Shown: positions 30,901-39,331 of the stretch, piece after piece | How the letters are laid out: each line of letters opens with the position of its first letter | Numbering within the stretch: the first letter of the stretch is position 1 | Source: an uncultured Anaeroplasmataceae bacterium | Lineage (GTDB): Bacteria > Bacillota_I > Bacilli_A > Acholeplasmatales > Anaeroplasmataceae | Direction: 5' to 3' | DNA: 46,665 nucleotides | Assembly (NCBI GenBank): GCA_934229535.1 | Contig: CAKQDS010000013.1 | Location: 1-46,665 of the forward strand | The notes under the pieces: generated by a model | Told to the model about the DNA's origin: nothing | Databases searched by the model: none | Seen by the model: only the letters and a program-made list of their open reading frames with translations | Made by a program: the position numbers and the translations under genes

Positions 30901-31057
30901 GAAAAACATCCCATTTTTCTTCATATTGATTATTTCCAAAATATCTTGTATATTGAGAATTTTCAGAATAAGGTTGTCCCTCAAATACATTACAAATGGC
31001 ATCAACGGCATCAGTTTGATACTTTTGCGTTTTGAATTTAAATTTTAAATCGCTCAT
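27917..31057 (-). CDS. res: Type III restriction endonuclease, Res subunit
   Basis: A 1046-residue helicase-nuclease that cuts DNA after meeting between two head-to-head unmodified sites, in complex with Mod. Superfamily 2 motifs: Walker A ETGTGKT (about 120-126), 'ILDEPQKMGG' for motif II, 'NFSATHKNKHN' for motif III and 'RRQEVGRGMRI' for motif VI. The C-terminal PD-(D/E)xK nuclease is 'SPDWAIAF...FVAETKG' (D976, E994, K996). All catalytic motifs are intact and the length is normal. It starts 11 bases after mod, with AAGAGGT before its ATG. Confidence 0.95.
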   Translation of the reverse strand: MSDLKFKFKTQKYQTDAVDAICNVFEGQPYSENSQYTRYFGNNQYEEKWDVFHYDENAKEVSETYISEDDDFVGYANERLFLSSEQLLTNIKKIQRTNNIKESSNLSHKIGAVELDVEMETGTGKTYVYIKTMFELNKRYGFSKFIVVVPSIAIREGVYKTFKQTEDHFMDIYGKKARYFIYNSKDLEPLNLFSSSDSINVMIINTQAFNSTSKDAKKIYEEQEAFQSRKPIDVIKKNRPILILDEPQKMGGAKTQDSLLNFNSLFSINFSATHKNKHNLVYVLDALDAYNKKLVKKIEVKGFQVKNLRGTNSYLYLQDIILSPNKAPMAKIELEIIYSGARINRETRNLAVGDNLYQISNNMEQYKDGYVISEVNPFNNTVTFLNGEILELGTAHGDVNEEDERRIQIRETIKSHFEKEEELFNKGIKVLSLFFIDEVAKYRQYDEDGNEINGEYGRIFEEEYNNIVNEYITLFNTPYCNYLRNTTASKAHNGYFSIDKKTGRKVDYNDKKKTKENSDISTDESAYDLILKDKERLLSFDEPTRFIFSHSALREGWDNPNVFQICTLKHSSNDIQRRQEVGRGMRICVNQFGDRMDSTTEGIDFYDINKLTVIANESYEAFVKGIQSDFKDDLYDRPKQASITFFTGKTIIVDNKEEKITPRQATAIYQYLIRNNYIDVDEKPTDDYKIAKETGTLAPMIPELEPLAEQIHTLVQSIYDENAIKNLIGNGRQSKVQDNNLNENFNKKEFKKLWSLINHKYAYYVDFDSNELIDNSVNVINSDLYVTKLEYTITIGEQKENIDSSQIENGVAFKEITKSTNVLNTSTSNKIKYDLLGKIAAQTSLTRRTIATILKKIDDSKFLLFKANPEEFINKVSKIINEQKASLIIEHITYNQVEGEFESTIFTESKLSTEYSNAYKAKKHIKDYVFVDGINKSNSIERRLAQDMDEAEEVVVYAKLPTSFYIPTPVGNYSPDWAIAFKEGSVKHIYFVAETKGTLDSLQLRGVEKAKIECAKKLFNNISTSQVRYEHINTYQSLLDKINALK

Positions 31058-31068
31058 ATATTTACCTC

Positions 31069-33021
31069 TTACAATACCTTTACCTTTGTAGAAGGTGAAT
31101 ATGTCTTAAAAATTTGTTCATTATTAATAGCAACACTATCATTACTAAAGCAAGAATCTTTAAATACCGCATATGTTGGGTTTGTTTTAGCAAGTTCTGT
31201 TAATAAATCATTTGTTAGATCATCATCAAAGCAAGCGACAATCTTATTATCATTAACAAAATAACTTTTTTTACCTAAAATATCTTTTTCTTCTATTTTG
31301 GCTGATAATTCAACTCCTAATTCAAGCATTACCTGGAATAATAAATCTAAACCTGTTCTACCAGGCTTAATATTATCAATCGTAGCATCTAAAATGCTTT
31401 TTTGAGTTTGATTAGGATTATAATATACATCATTCATATTTGATGAATCTAATTTAAATACTCTAAATCCTATATCTAATGAATCAGGATCAGTTATGTC
31501 ATCATTAAGACCAGCATTATTATTCTTTTCAATGAGTTCATCTTTAATCTTCTTACCAGCACGAAGAATTCGTTCTTCTCCTATAGTTGTCAATAAATGT
31601 GGTTTGTTTAAATCATCACAAACTTTTATTGCATTTTCTATAATTTTTTTTGCATCTAAGTTTGAATTTTGAAGGCTTTCATCAAGATTTTCATCTAATT
31701 GAATTAAAATATATTTTCTAAATCCACCCTCTTTATTACATTCCATAACTGCATGAGCTAATGTAGAAGAACCTGCAAAAAAATCCATAATTAAAGCATC
31801 TTTATCAGTACTTAAATCTATAATTTGTTTAATAAAACTAACGGGTTTTGGTGTATCAAATACTCTTGACCAAAATAACTCAATTATTTCTTTTGTACCG
31901 TCAGTGGCTGTTCCACAAGAATCCCATAATGATTTAGGCGTTATACCTTTAACAGTAGCCTCAGATAAAAATCTTTTTAATTGAGGACCAGATATTCCAT
32001 TTTTACCAAAAATGATTTTGCCTTCAGATAAAAAGGCATTAAATTCATTTATACCTGTTCTCCAACATCTTCCTTTAGGAGGTAAATATTTCTTTCCAGT
32101 ATTAGGATTAGTAATAGTATATGTTAAATTAGGCCTAAATCCTGGGCTATCAAATGGATCTGCTTTCCATGGACCTCTAGGATCATTATCTGGATTTGAA
32201 AAACCATCTCCATCATCTGGCAATTTAAAACGTTTTTTTTTCTTAAGAAATTCTTTCATATTTTTAGTATATACTAATGTGTAGTTATGATTTAATGAAA
32301 CAATGGCATCATTTGAAACTGATTTTCTAGAATTCCAAACAAAATCCATTATAAAATTGTTTTGTCCAAAAATTTCATCACAAACTTTTCTCAAATTGTG
32401 TGGTTCACTTAATCCTATACTAATGAATATTGTCCCATCTGGCTTAAGTAAATCTTTTGAGACTTTTAATCTTGGATATATCATATTAAGCCAATTAGTA
32501 TGATATCTACCATCAGATTCGGAATTAACAAATAAACGATTACCTTCAAAATCATACGAACCATTTTTTTCAATATAATCACTTAAAGAAACTGAATAAT
32601 TATCATCATATATAAAATCATTACCTGTATTATATGGCGGATCAATATATATAAGATTAACCTTATTGATATAAGTTTCTCTTAATAATTTAAGAACATC
32701 TAAATTATCACCTTCAATATATATATTTTTAGTATTATCAAAATTAACTGATTTTTCCTTTAATGGTCTTAATGTTCCGTTAATTTTACTATTAGCCAAT
32801 AGCATAGACTTCTTTTTATCAGGCCAAGTCATCTGATATCTTTCTTGTCTATCATCAATTAATTCGTTTGATAATTCTTGCTTTAATAAATCAAAATCAA
32901 TTCCTAAGGTGGTTTTACCATCTTTTTTAATTTCTGTTACAGTATTTGGAAATAATTGTTGAATTTGTCTAATGTGCTCTTGTGACAAGTCACTACTTTC
33001 CATATTTAGCTTTTCTGCCAT
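31069..33021 (-). CDS. mod: Type III DNA methyltransferase, Mod subunit
   Basis: A 650-residue adenine-N6 methyltransferase and recognition subunit of the type III system. The catalytic DPPY is at 127-130 ('YIDPPYNTGNDF') and the AdoMet motif 'DFFAGSSTLAHAV' comes later, so it has the beta-class order. The target-recognition region lies between them. The sequence recognised cannot be inferred. No simple-sequence repeats of the kind that cause phase-variable mod genes are seen in the frame. AGAGGT precedes the ATG. The upstream region carries half of an inverted repeat next to a recombinase gene. Confidence 0.95.
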   Translation of the reverse strand: MAEKLNMESSDLSQEHIRQIQQLFPNTVTEIKKDGKTTLGIDFDLLKQELSNELIDDRQERYQMTWPDKKKSMLLANSKINGTLRPLKEKSVNFDNTKNIYIEGDNLDVLKLLRETYINKVNLIYIDPPYNTGNDFIYDDNYSVSLSDYIEKNGSYDFEGNRLFVNSESDGRYHTNWLNMIYPRLKVSKDLLKPDGTIFISIGLSEPHNLRKVCDEIFGQNNFIMDFVWNSRKSVSNDAIVSLNHNYTLVYTKNMKEFLKKKKRFKLPDDGDGFSNPDNDPRGPWKADPFDSPGFRPNLTYTITNPNTGKKYLPPKGRCWRTGINEFNAFLSEGKIIFGKNGISGPQLKRFLSEATVKGITPKSLWDSCGTATDGTKEIIELFWSRVFDTPKPVSFIKQIIDLSTDKDALIMDFFAGSSTLAHAVMECNKEGGFRKYILIQLDENLDESLQNSNLDAKKIIENAIKVCDDLNKPHLLTTIGEERILRAGKKIKDELIEKNNNAGLNDDITDPDSLDIGFRVFKLDSSNMNDVYYNPNQTQKSILDATIDNIKPGRTGLDLLFQVMLELGVELSAKIEEKDILGKKSYFVNDNKIVACFDDDLTNDLLTELAKTNPTYAVFKDSCFSNDSVAINNEQIFKTYSPSTKVKVL

Positions 33022-33068
33022 ATTATTATACCTCTTCTTGTTTATTTAGTTCGTTAAATTAACCCTGT

Positions 33069-33206
33069 ATTAATCTAATAGAGGTATATTTTTTTTATAA
33101 AATCAGTCTTATTTTTTTACTTTACTTTCTTATATAAATTGCTTTTTTCTCAAAAAATGATAAAATAAAATTATAAGGTTACAAAAAGACCACCTATTAG
33201 ATTAAT
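33069..33206. repeat. 13-bp inverted repeat pair by the recombinase
   Basis: ATTAATCTAATAG at 33069-33081 and its exact complement CTATTAGATTAAT at 33194-33206, enclosing 112 bp of AT-rich DNA. The left copy lies in the mod leader, the right in the loop of the hairpin. The tyrosine recombinase gene begins 117 bp away. Confidence 0.55.
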
Positions 33207-33222
33207 GGGTGGTCTTTTTTTT
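33183..33222. terminator. Bidirectional terminator-like hairpin
   Basis: GACCACC (33188-33194), 13-base loop, GGTGGTC (33208-33214), flanked by five A and eight T, so it could act on both strands. No gene obviously ends here on the plus strand. Confidence 0.6.
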
Positions 33223-33322
33223 ACTAATTTTATTTATATTCATTATTAATTATCTTAAATGATTTATTATTTTTCTATTTAAGAAGTTGTAGAATAGATA
33301 TGATAAACGGAGGTAAATATAA

Positions 33323-34261
33323 ATGAAATTAAATGAATGGTTAGATATTTGGTTAAATAAGTATCTAAAAACAACAATTAAATTAAGAACATATTTAAAA
33401 TATAATGATATCATTAATAAGCATATTAATCCTATTTTAGGTGAATATGAGCTTGATGATTTAAAGGGTAATATTCTACAGGAATTTGTACTATATAAAT
33501 TAAATAATGGTAATTTAATTACTAATGAAAAGCTAGCAGATAATAGTGTTATTGCTATTGTATCATTACTAAAACAAGCATTAAGACAAGCTCTTTTTTT
33601 AGGCATATCAAATGCTGAATACACAGCACATATAAAAATACCTATGGCAAAAGAAAAAGAAATAATGGTTTTTAATAGATTAGAACAGCAAAAGCTAGAA
33701 AGCTATTGCCTAAATTCTAAGCCTAACTACATCGGAATTATTATTTGCTTATATACAGGAATAAGACTTGGTGAATTACTTGCTTTAACCTGGAATGATA
33801 TTGATTTTGATAATAAATTATTAAGAGTTAATAAAACAGTTTATACTATAACAAAAAATGGTAAAAATGAGGCCTACATTGATAAGCCTAAAACAAAACA
33901 ATCTAATAGAACAATACCATTACCTAAGCAAATAATTAATTTATTAAAAAGAAAGAAAAAAGAATCTATTTCAAACTATATCATCTCCACAAAAAATGGA
34001 GGTATGGTTCAAAATAGATCCTATCAAAAATCATTTAAAAGTATTTTAAATAGGTGTGAAATAACCTATAAAAATTTTCATTCCTTAAGACATACATTTG
34101 CTACAAGAGCATTAGAACTTGGAATGGATGTTAAAACATTATCCGAAATACTTGGACATAAAAATTCATCAATTACCTTAAATAGATATTCACATTCCTT
34201 ACTAGAGCACAAATTTGAATTTATGAATAAGGTGGGAAAATTACTTGATATATCTATTTAA
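33323..34261 (+). CDS. Tyrosine recombinase / phage-type integrase
   Basis: A 312-residue recombinase. The N-terminal SAM-like core-binding domain (about 1-100) contains 'TIKLRTYLKYNDIINKHINPILGEYEL'. The catalytic domain has R148 (TGIRLGELLAL), a lysine around 189-191, H253 and R256 (HSLRHTFATRA), H279 (GHKNS) and the nucleophile Y289 (NRYSH). All are intact, so it should be active. No other phage genes adjoin it, so it is either an orphan integrase of a decayed element or a dedicated invertase, as seen beside some restriction-modification loci. Confidence 0.9.
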   Translation: MKLNEWLDIWLNKYLKTTIKLRTYLKYNDIINKHINPILGEYELDDLKGNILQEFVLYKLNNGNLITNEKLADNSVIAIVSLLKQALRQALFLGISNAEYTAHIKIPMAKEKEIMVFNRLEQQKLESYCLNSKPNYIGIIICLYTGIRLGELLALTWNDIDFDNKLLRVNKTVYTITKNGKNEAYIDKPKTKQSNRTIPLPKQIINLLKRKKKESISNYIISTKNGGMVQNRSYQKSFKSILNRCEITYKNFHSLRHTFATRALELGMDVKTLSEILGHKNSSITLNRYSHSLLEHKFEFMNKVGKLLDISI

Positions 34262-34285
34262 ATAGTGTTTATTTTATCTATATCA

Positions 34286-34363
34286 GACAATACGCATTAT
34301 AAAAAATGTACAAATTCCGGACAAAACGCAACTTAATTTCTTTGAATTTATAGACAAAACGCA
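34286..34363. repeat. Three spaced direct repeats after the recombinase
   Basis: GACAATACGCA (34286-34296), GACAAAACGCA (34320-34330) and GACAAAACGCA (34353-34363), start-to-start 34 and 33 bp, with purine-AT flanks. They could be recombinase arm sites or remains of an insertion element end. Confidence 0.5.
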
Positions 34364-34369
34364 GTTTAA

Positions 34370-34410
34370 AAGAAAAGGAGCATTAGTTTTTTATCTAATG
34401 TTCCTTCTCT
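34370..34410 (-). terminator. Intrinsic terminator of the zinc-ribbon gene
   Basis: GAAGGAACATTAG / CTAATGCTCCTTTTC stem with an eight-base loop and TTTT on the minus strand, just after the stop at 34415. Confidence 0.75.
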
Positions 34411-34414
34411 ATTT

Positions 34415-34891
34415 TTATAATTCCTTACCGCATTTTTTACAATATTTTGCCTCTGAATCATTTAGTTCATCACAATGAGGACATTTCTTTACTAATGGCT
34501 TACCACAGCTTGAACAAAATCTAGCATTAATATCATTTTCACTATGACAATTAGGACAAATGATTTTTTTATCACTTGCAGCCTTAATTGTTTTTACAAC
34601 CTCATCTCTTGTGCCATCAAGCATATAATTAGTAACATCCTTTGTAACTGGCGCTGTTTGAGAAGCTGCGAGCTCAGAAATCTTACGCATATAGCTAAAA
34701 CATATTAGCATTAATCCTACAGCAAATAAAGGTGTACCTATAAAATTCAAAAAGAATAAATCCGTATTACCATTAAAAAAATTAGCCGTACCAACAATTA
34801 AACATACAAGACCAATAATAGCTATTACAAAACCAACAATTCTAATTTTTTTAATTGTCTTTTCATTTGTTTTTAAATATTTTTCGTTCAT
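34415..34891 (-). CDS. Zinc-ribbon membrane protein
   Basis: 158 residues. Two membrane helices ('IRIVGFVIAIIGLVCLIVG', 'FLNFIGTPLFAVGLMLICFS') are followed by a linker and two zinc ribbons at the C-terminus: CPNCHSENDINARFCSSCG and CPHCDELNDSEAKYCKKCG, each CxxC-x(10)-CxxC. The ribbons are probably cytoplasmic. The domain pair is widespread in Firmicutes without defined function. AAGGAG precedes the ATG. It is transcribed alone. Confidence 0.8.
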   Translation of the reverse strand: MNEKYLKTNEKTIKKIRIVGFVIAIIGLVCLIVGTANFFNGNTDLFFLNFIGTPLFAVGLMLICFSYMRKISELAASQTAPVTKDVTNYMLDGTRDEVVKTIKAASDKKIICPNCHSENDINARFCSSCGKPLVKKCPHCDELNDSEAKYCKKCGKEL

Positions 34892-34945
34892 TAAAACCAG
34901 CTCCTTACACCTTAATTTTACTATAAAATTTTAAAAACTACAATA

Positions 34946-34974
34946 GAAAAAAAGACATAGCTATAAGCTACGTC
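34946..34974 (-). terminator. Terminator of the purA-containing operon
   Basis: GACGTAGC, five-base loop, GCTATGTC, TTTTTTT on the minus strand, one base after the stop of the membrane protein gene. Confidence 0.85.
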
Positions 34975-34975
34975 A

Positions 34976-35776
34976 TTAATTCAATTGGACATTATTATTA
35001 ATAATCTTAATCTTAGCCTTTTTTCTTTTATTGTCATATAAGCTAATGTATAAATCAGGGCTTATTGAATCATCTAAAGCTAAGCCTAATTCACTAAATG
35101 GATTTTCTTTTAATTCCTCAAGCCTTAAAATATAAACATATTCTGTTCTTTTAATATCGCCACTTACATGAACCACAGCAACATCATAGATAAAATAGTT
35201 TTTAGATAAGTCTCCAACGATGTCTTTATAATTTAGCTTACCAGTTTCAATCTTTTTCCTATAGACATGCTTAGTATTACCAATCTCGGTAACTAAAACA
35301 AATTCTTCATTTAAAGAAAACATAGTCATTATTAATAAAACAATTAATAAAACCGCAATCGTATAGGGAGCAATAAAGGAAATAATAACTAGTATTTTCT
35401 TATTTAGATATAAGGCTAGACAAACACTACCAATTATTAGCATTAGCACTGTTAGTATTGCATATGTTATTTTTTTACCATTTGCAGTTTTAACAACATT
35501 TTCCTTTTGTTTGAAATTATGCTTAAATTTCATCCTTCTTAAGGAAATGCTACCATTAAAAATCCACATCAAGCCAAGAGCATAGGCCAAAATGATTTGC
35601 CAGCCTTGATATTTTAAATAAGTCAAAATACCTGCAGAAATAATTGTAGAAATATCTGATAAAAGCATTAATGCTGTTACAATGCTTATCGTAATAAAGC
35701 AATTTTTTCTTGTGGCATCTCTAACAAAAATTCTAATTGCTAGGACATATAAAAATATACAGTAAATTATCGACAT
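34976..35776 (-). CDS. Hypothetical multi-pass membrane protein
   Basis: 266 residues. Five or six membrane helices: three in the first 75 residues ('IIYCIFLYVLAIRIFV', 'FITISIVTALMLLSDIS', 'GWQIILAYALGLMWIF') and two around 105-160. A soluble C-terminal domain of about 100 residues follows ('EFVLVTEIGNTKHVYRKKI...'). No family is recognised. It is the last gene of the operon with the FAD dehydrogenase, purA and DUF523 genes and starts two bases after DUF523, with GGAGGATTAGGA before its ATG. Confidence 0.7.
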   Translation of the reverse strand: MSIIYCIFLYVLAIRIFVRDATRKNCFITISIVTALMLLSDISTIISAGILTYLKYQGWQIILAYALGLMWIFNGSISLRRMKFKHNFKQKENVVKTANGKKITYAILTVLMLIIGSVCLALYLNKKILVIISFIAPYTIAVLLIVLLIMTMFSLNEEFVLVTEIGNTKHVYRKKIETGKLNYKDIVGDLSKNYFIYDVAVVHVSGDIKRTEYVYILRLEELKENPFSELGLALDDSISPDLYISLYDNKRKKAKIKIINNNVQLN

Positions 35777-35778
35777 TC

Positions 35779-36219
35779 CTAATCCTCCATAAGTTTTGAT
35801 GCATCAAGGGATGAATAAACCTTAATATTATTATCCTCTAATAATCTAGTTGTAATACCACTACCACTTATTTTTTTACCACTAAAACTTCCATCATAAA
35901 TATTTTTAACACCACACGATGGACTTGATTCTTTTAAAATAGCCTTTGTTACGCCATTTTCTAAGGCTATAGCTAAAGCTTTTTTAGCCCCTAAATTAAA
36001 AGCATCAGTAACATCCTCGCCAATATTGTTATAGACCTTATCGCCTTTTATCTCGCTTGGATTTCTAGGAATAGATAATCCCCCAAGAACCTCAGGGCAT
36101 ACTAAGATAAGCTCATATTTTTCTTTTATGATAGGAAACTCCTTAAGCAAATTATTCCCACCATTATATTTACAGCAGCTACCACATAAGCAGCTGCTGA
36201 TTAATAATTTTTCTTTCAT
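35779..36219 (-). CDS. DUF523 family protein
   Basis: A 146-residue cysteine-rich protein with all family blocks: 'ISSCLCGSCCKYNGGNN', 'ILVCPEVLGGLSIPRNPSEI', 'AILKESSPSCGVKNIYDGSF' and 'KISGSGITTRLL'. The conserved cysteines suggest a metal or iron-sulfur site. Function is unknown. It overlaps the purA stop by one base. Confidence 0.9.
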   Translation of the reverse strand: MKEKLLISSCLCGSCCKYNGGNNLLKEFPIIKEKYELILVCPEVLGGLSIPRNPSEIKGDKVYNNIGEDVTDAFNLGAKKALAIALENGVTKAILKESSPSCGVKNIYDGSFSGKKISGSGITTRLLEDNNIKVYSSLDASKLMED

Positions 36220-37502
36220 TATTCAAACATATTATGTAAAACCATAGTTTGCATACGATCTGGTCCAACAGAAATCATTGCAATCTTAGTTTTAGTTAGT
36301 TCTTCTATTTTCTTTAAATAATTTTTAGCATTTTGTGGTAATTCATCATAGGAATGAACGTTTGTAATATCTTCCTTCCAGCCATCAAGCTCAATATAAA
36401 TAGGCTTACATCTAGCATATTCATCTAGACTGGCAGGGATATAATTAATTTCTTTTCCATCAAGTTCATAAGCACGGCAAATCTTAACCTTATCTAAGCC
36501 AGATAAAACATCAAAAAGCATAATGGCTAAATAATTAATTCCTGAAACTCTTCTAGTATGATTTAAAACAACACTATCAAACCAACCAACACGACGAGGA
36601 CGCTTTGTAACTGTTCCATATTCATGACCACGCTCTCTAATATAGTTTCCAAGCTCATTATGAATTTCTGTTGGGAATGGGCCTTCACCAACACGAGTAT
36701 TATAAGCCTTAGCAACACCTAAAACCTTATTAATAAATGATGGAGCAATTCCACAATTTAGGGGAACTGATGAAGCTGTAGGTGATGATGATGTAACATA
36801 TGGATATGTTCCATGATCAAGACATAGCATACAGCCCTGTGCACCCTCAAATAAGATTTTTGAATTTTTTTCAATTTCTTCCTCAAGTAAGATAGATGTA
36901 TCACAAACATAAGGCTTAATCTTTTTAGCATATTCCTTATATTCATTAAAAATATCCATTAAATTTAGTGGAGCAATTCCTAAAGATTCAAGCTCTCTAT
37001 TTTTAATAGGTAAGGTATTTTCAAGGCATTTCTTAAATGAATCCTCATTAATAAAGTCGGCAACTCTTATACCAATTCTATTAGCCTTATCAGCATAGCA
37101 AGGACCAATTCCTTTTTTAGTTGTACCAATCTTATTATCCTTCTTTAAGCTTTCATATGCACCATCAAGTAAAATATGATAAGGCATAATGATATGAGCT
37201 CGATTAGAAATAAAAATTTGATATTTGGTAATTCCTCTTTCCTCAAGGCCCTTTAATTCCTCTAACATAGCCTTAGGATTAATAACCATTCCATTAGCCA
37301 TAACGTTTTTAATATTAGGGTTAAAAATTCCTGAAGGAATACTTTGAAGGGCAAATTTCTTTCCACCAAAGCTTATTGTATGACCAGCATTATTTCCACC
37401 CTGGCTACGAACAACAACATCAGCATTACAGGCAAGGAAATCAGTTATTTTTCCTTTTCCTTCATCGCCCCATTGACTACCAACAACTACAACATTATTC
37501 AT
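36219..37502 (-). CDS. purA: Adenylosuccinate synthetase
   Basis: A 427-residue GTP-dependent enzyme joining IMP and aspartate, the first step from IMP to AMP. The P-loop is GSQWGDEGKGK; other blocks are 'NNAGHTI', 'GTTKKGIGPCYADK', 'EGAQGCMLCLDHGTYPYVTSS' and 'TRRVSGINYLA'. Residues and length are normal. It overlaps the FAD dehydrogenase gene by eight bases, which is an unusual partner for purA. Confidence 0.97.
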   Translation of the reverse strand: MNNVVVVGSQWGDEGKGKITDFLACNADVVVRSQGGNNAGHTISFGGKKFALQSIPSGIFNPNIKNVMANGMVINPKAMLEELKGLEERGITKYQIFISNRAHIIMPYHILLDGAYESLKKDNKIGTTKKGIGPCYADKANRIGIRVADFINEDSFKKCLENTLPIKNRELESLGIAPLNLMDIFNEYKEYAKKIKPYVCDTSILLEEEIEKNSKILFEGAQGCMLCLDHGTYPYVTSSSPTASSVPLNCGIAPSFINKVLGVAKAYNTRVGEGPFPTEIHNELGNYIRERGHEYGTVTKRPRRVGWFDSVVLNHTRRVSGINYLAIMLFDVLSGLDKVKICRAYELDGKEINYIPASLDEYARCKPIYIELDGWKEDITNVHSYDELPQNAKNYLKKIEELTKTKIAMISVGPDRMQTMVLHNMFE

Positions 37503-38913
37503 TTTCTTTACTTCTCCTAATCATATTTCTTGCAACATAAACACCATTTGCACCTGCTTGAGCAAGTCCTCTAGTAATACCAGCACCATCACCAGCAACA
37601 TATAAGCCATTTACCTTAGTTTCAAAGGTATTATCAGTAACTGGTCTTGCTGAATAGAATTTAGCTTCAACACCATAAAACAACGTATGCTCATTAGCAA
37701 TACCAGGTGTAACATGATCTAAGGCTTCAATCATTTCAATAATTGATTTCATTGTATTATATGGTAATACAAGTCCTAAATCACCTGGAACTGCTTCCTT
37801 TAATGAAGGTGTAACAAATCCTTCATCAAGTCTTTTTTGAGTAGTTCTTCTACCCTTACAAATATCACCATATCTTTGAACAATAATTGATCCACAGCTT
37901 AATTGATTAGCTAAACGTGAAACCTCATGAGCATACTCATTTGGTTTATTAAATGGCTCAGAAAATTTATGTGAAACAAGTAAAGCAAAGTTTGTATTAT
38001 TAGTACCTAGCTTAGGATCCTGATAAGAATGACCATTAGCTAAAATTGTTCCGCTATGATTTTCAACTACAACATGTCCACTAGGATTTGAGCAGAAGGT
38101 TCTAACCTCAGTTCCAACGCTTGTACGATAAATAAATTTACCTTCATATAAATTTTTATTTATTTCTTCCATTATAACATCATTAGTTTCAACACGAACA
38201 CCAATATCAACCTGATTATGAGTCAAGCCAATTCCATGCTTCTCACAAATATTTTGAAGCCATGTTGAACCATCACGGCCAACTGCAAGTAAAACATCGT
38301 GAGCCTCATAAAGCTCACCATTTATAACTACGCCCTTAACCTTACCATTTTCAACTACAACATCAGTAACCTCGGTTAAATAACGCATTTCAATCCATTT
38401 ATTTAGGTCCTCATACATTGCCTTTAAGATTTCAAGGTTTCTTTCTGTACCAAGATGACGTACTCTAGCTCTAAGTAGCTTTAAGCCTACAGCATAGCCT
38501 CTACGTTCAATATCTCTTACAGCCTCTGTATTAGGATTAGTAATAGCAGTTGGTGCACCATATTTTAAATTAATACTATCAACATAATTAATTAAATCCT
38601 CTACCTCAACATCAGATAAATAATCAGTCATCCAACCACCAAATTCAGACGTAATATTAAATTTACCATCGGAATAAGCACCTGCTCCACCAAAGCCATT
38701 GGTGATAGAGCAAGCAGGATGGCAACCGCTATGTCCTTCCTTATTTATAGGGCATTTACTTATTTTATGCTCTAAAACTGGACATTTACGATTATAAATG
38801 TTTTGTCCCTTATCAACTAGCAAAATTTTTTGATTAGGGTTTAAATTGTGCAATTCATAAGCACAAAATATACCAGCAGGTCCAGCTCCTACTATAATAA
38901 CATCATATGTCAC
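37495..38913 (-). CDS. FAD-dependent dehydrogenase (COG2509 type)
   Basis: A 472-residue flavoprotein. The N-terminal FAD-binding fold is 'VIIVGAGPAGIFCAYELHNL'; a cysteine-rich stretch follows ('NRKCPVLEHKISKCPINKEGHSGCHPAC'), then 'GFGGAGAYSDGKFN' and a C-terminal 'GLYVAGDGAGITRGLAQAGANGVYVARNM'. This matches the uncharacterised COG2509 family; the physiological substrate is unknown. It begins with GTG at 38913, nine bases after AAGGA. It is the first gene of the operon with purA. Confidence 0.88.
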   Translation of the reverse strand: MTYDVIIVGAGPAGIFCAYELHNLNPNQKILLVDKGQNIYNRKCPVLEHKISKCPINKEGHSGCHPACSITNGFGGAGAYSDGKFNITSEFGGWMTDYLSDVEVEDLINYVDSINLKYGAPTAITNPNTEAVRDIERRGYAVGLKLLRARVRHLGTERNLEILKAMYEDLNKWIEMRYLTEVTDVVVENGKVKGVVINGELYEAHDVLLAVGRDGSTWLQNICEKHGIGLTHNQVDIGVRVETNDVIMEEINKNLYEGKFIYRTSVGTEVRTFCSNPSGHVVVENHSGTILANGHSYQDPKLGTNNTNFALLVSHKFSEPFNKPNEYAHEVSRLANQLSCGSIIVQRYGDICKGRRTTQKRLDEGFVTPSLKEAVPGDLGLVLPYNTMKSIIEMIEALDHVTPGIANEHTLFYGVEAKFYSARPVTDNTFETKVNGLYVAGDGAGITRGLAQAGANGVYVARNMIRRSKENE

Positions 38914-38971
38914 AAAACCACATCCTTCAACACATTACATATTATACATTAAATGAACCTATTTTTCCACT

Positions 38972-39010
38972 AAAAAAATAAAAAGTCACTTATTAATTAA
39001 ATCAAGTGAC
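38972..39010 (-). terminator. Terminator-like hairpin
   Basis: GTCACTT / AAGTGAC arms with a 12-base AT loop, followed on the minus strand by TTTTTATTTTTTT. It would stop transcripts coming from the ATPase side before the FAD dehydrogenase promoter. Confidence 0.7.
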
Positions 39011-39137
39011 ATTTATATTAAACTTTCTTATTAATAATTTAATAATTTTGAATAAATAAAACAAAAGCTAATATCTCATCATATGTAATTTTTAATACAT
39101 ATTATCAATGATTATCTATTTTTTGTTTTTTTATGTT

Positions 39138-39242
39138 CTAACTACTATATTTGGTAGCTTTTCCTATTCCAAACACCTTAATGTATCCTTTATACAACGT
39201 ATTTGCAACGTATTTTTTTTCGTTGTGTTTGCGTTTTTTCAT
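39138..39242 (-). pseudogene. Short remnant ORF behind a duplicated promoter region
   Basis: A 34-codon frame (starts MKKRKHNEKKYVANTLYKGY) placed behind a sequence that aligns with the iteron and promoter region of the ATPase gene at 39515-40795. It looks like the head of a lost or truncated second gene. The peptide is basic and unrecognised; it could also be noncoding. Confidence 0.35.
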
Positions 39243-39298
39243 ACTACCAAAATACTATGTTATGTTAGTAATTTAATCGTTTAGCAATTGCTTTTTGA

Positions 39299-39331
39299 CA
39301 CATTCGTGCTGTTTTGTTGTACACATTTGTG
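39299..39331. repeat. Two iteron-like repeats, left array
   Basis: CACATTCGTG (39299-39308) and CACATTTGTG (39322-39331), 23 bp apart, each of the form CACA-N2-TGTG, followed by GATTGATAACAAATAA as in the right array. Confidence 0.65.

Larger units (their letters stand above)
33022..33322. other. Gap between mod and the recombinase
   Basis: No gene seen. The gap holds the mod leader, a 13-bp inverted repeat pair (33069-33081 and 33194-33206), a terminator-like hairpin (33183-33222) and the recombinase ribosome site GGAGGT at 33310-33315. No consensus mod promoter was found. Confidence 0.6.

Noticed and set aside
31069..33021. Phase variation of mod by simple repeats
   Set aside because: No tandem tetra- or pentanucleotide tract was found in the coding frame.
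33250..33624. Minus-strand frame opposite the recombinase
   Set aside because: Antisense to the N-terminal domain of an intact recombinase; no ribosome site or family match.
34286..34363. Degenerate CRISPR
   Set aside because: Only three 11-bp repeats and no cas genes; the repeat is too short.
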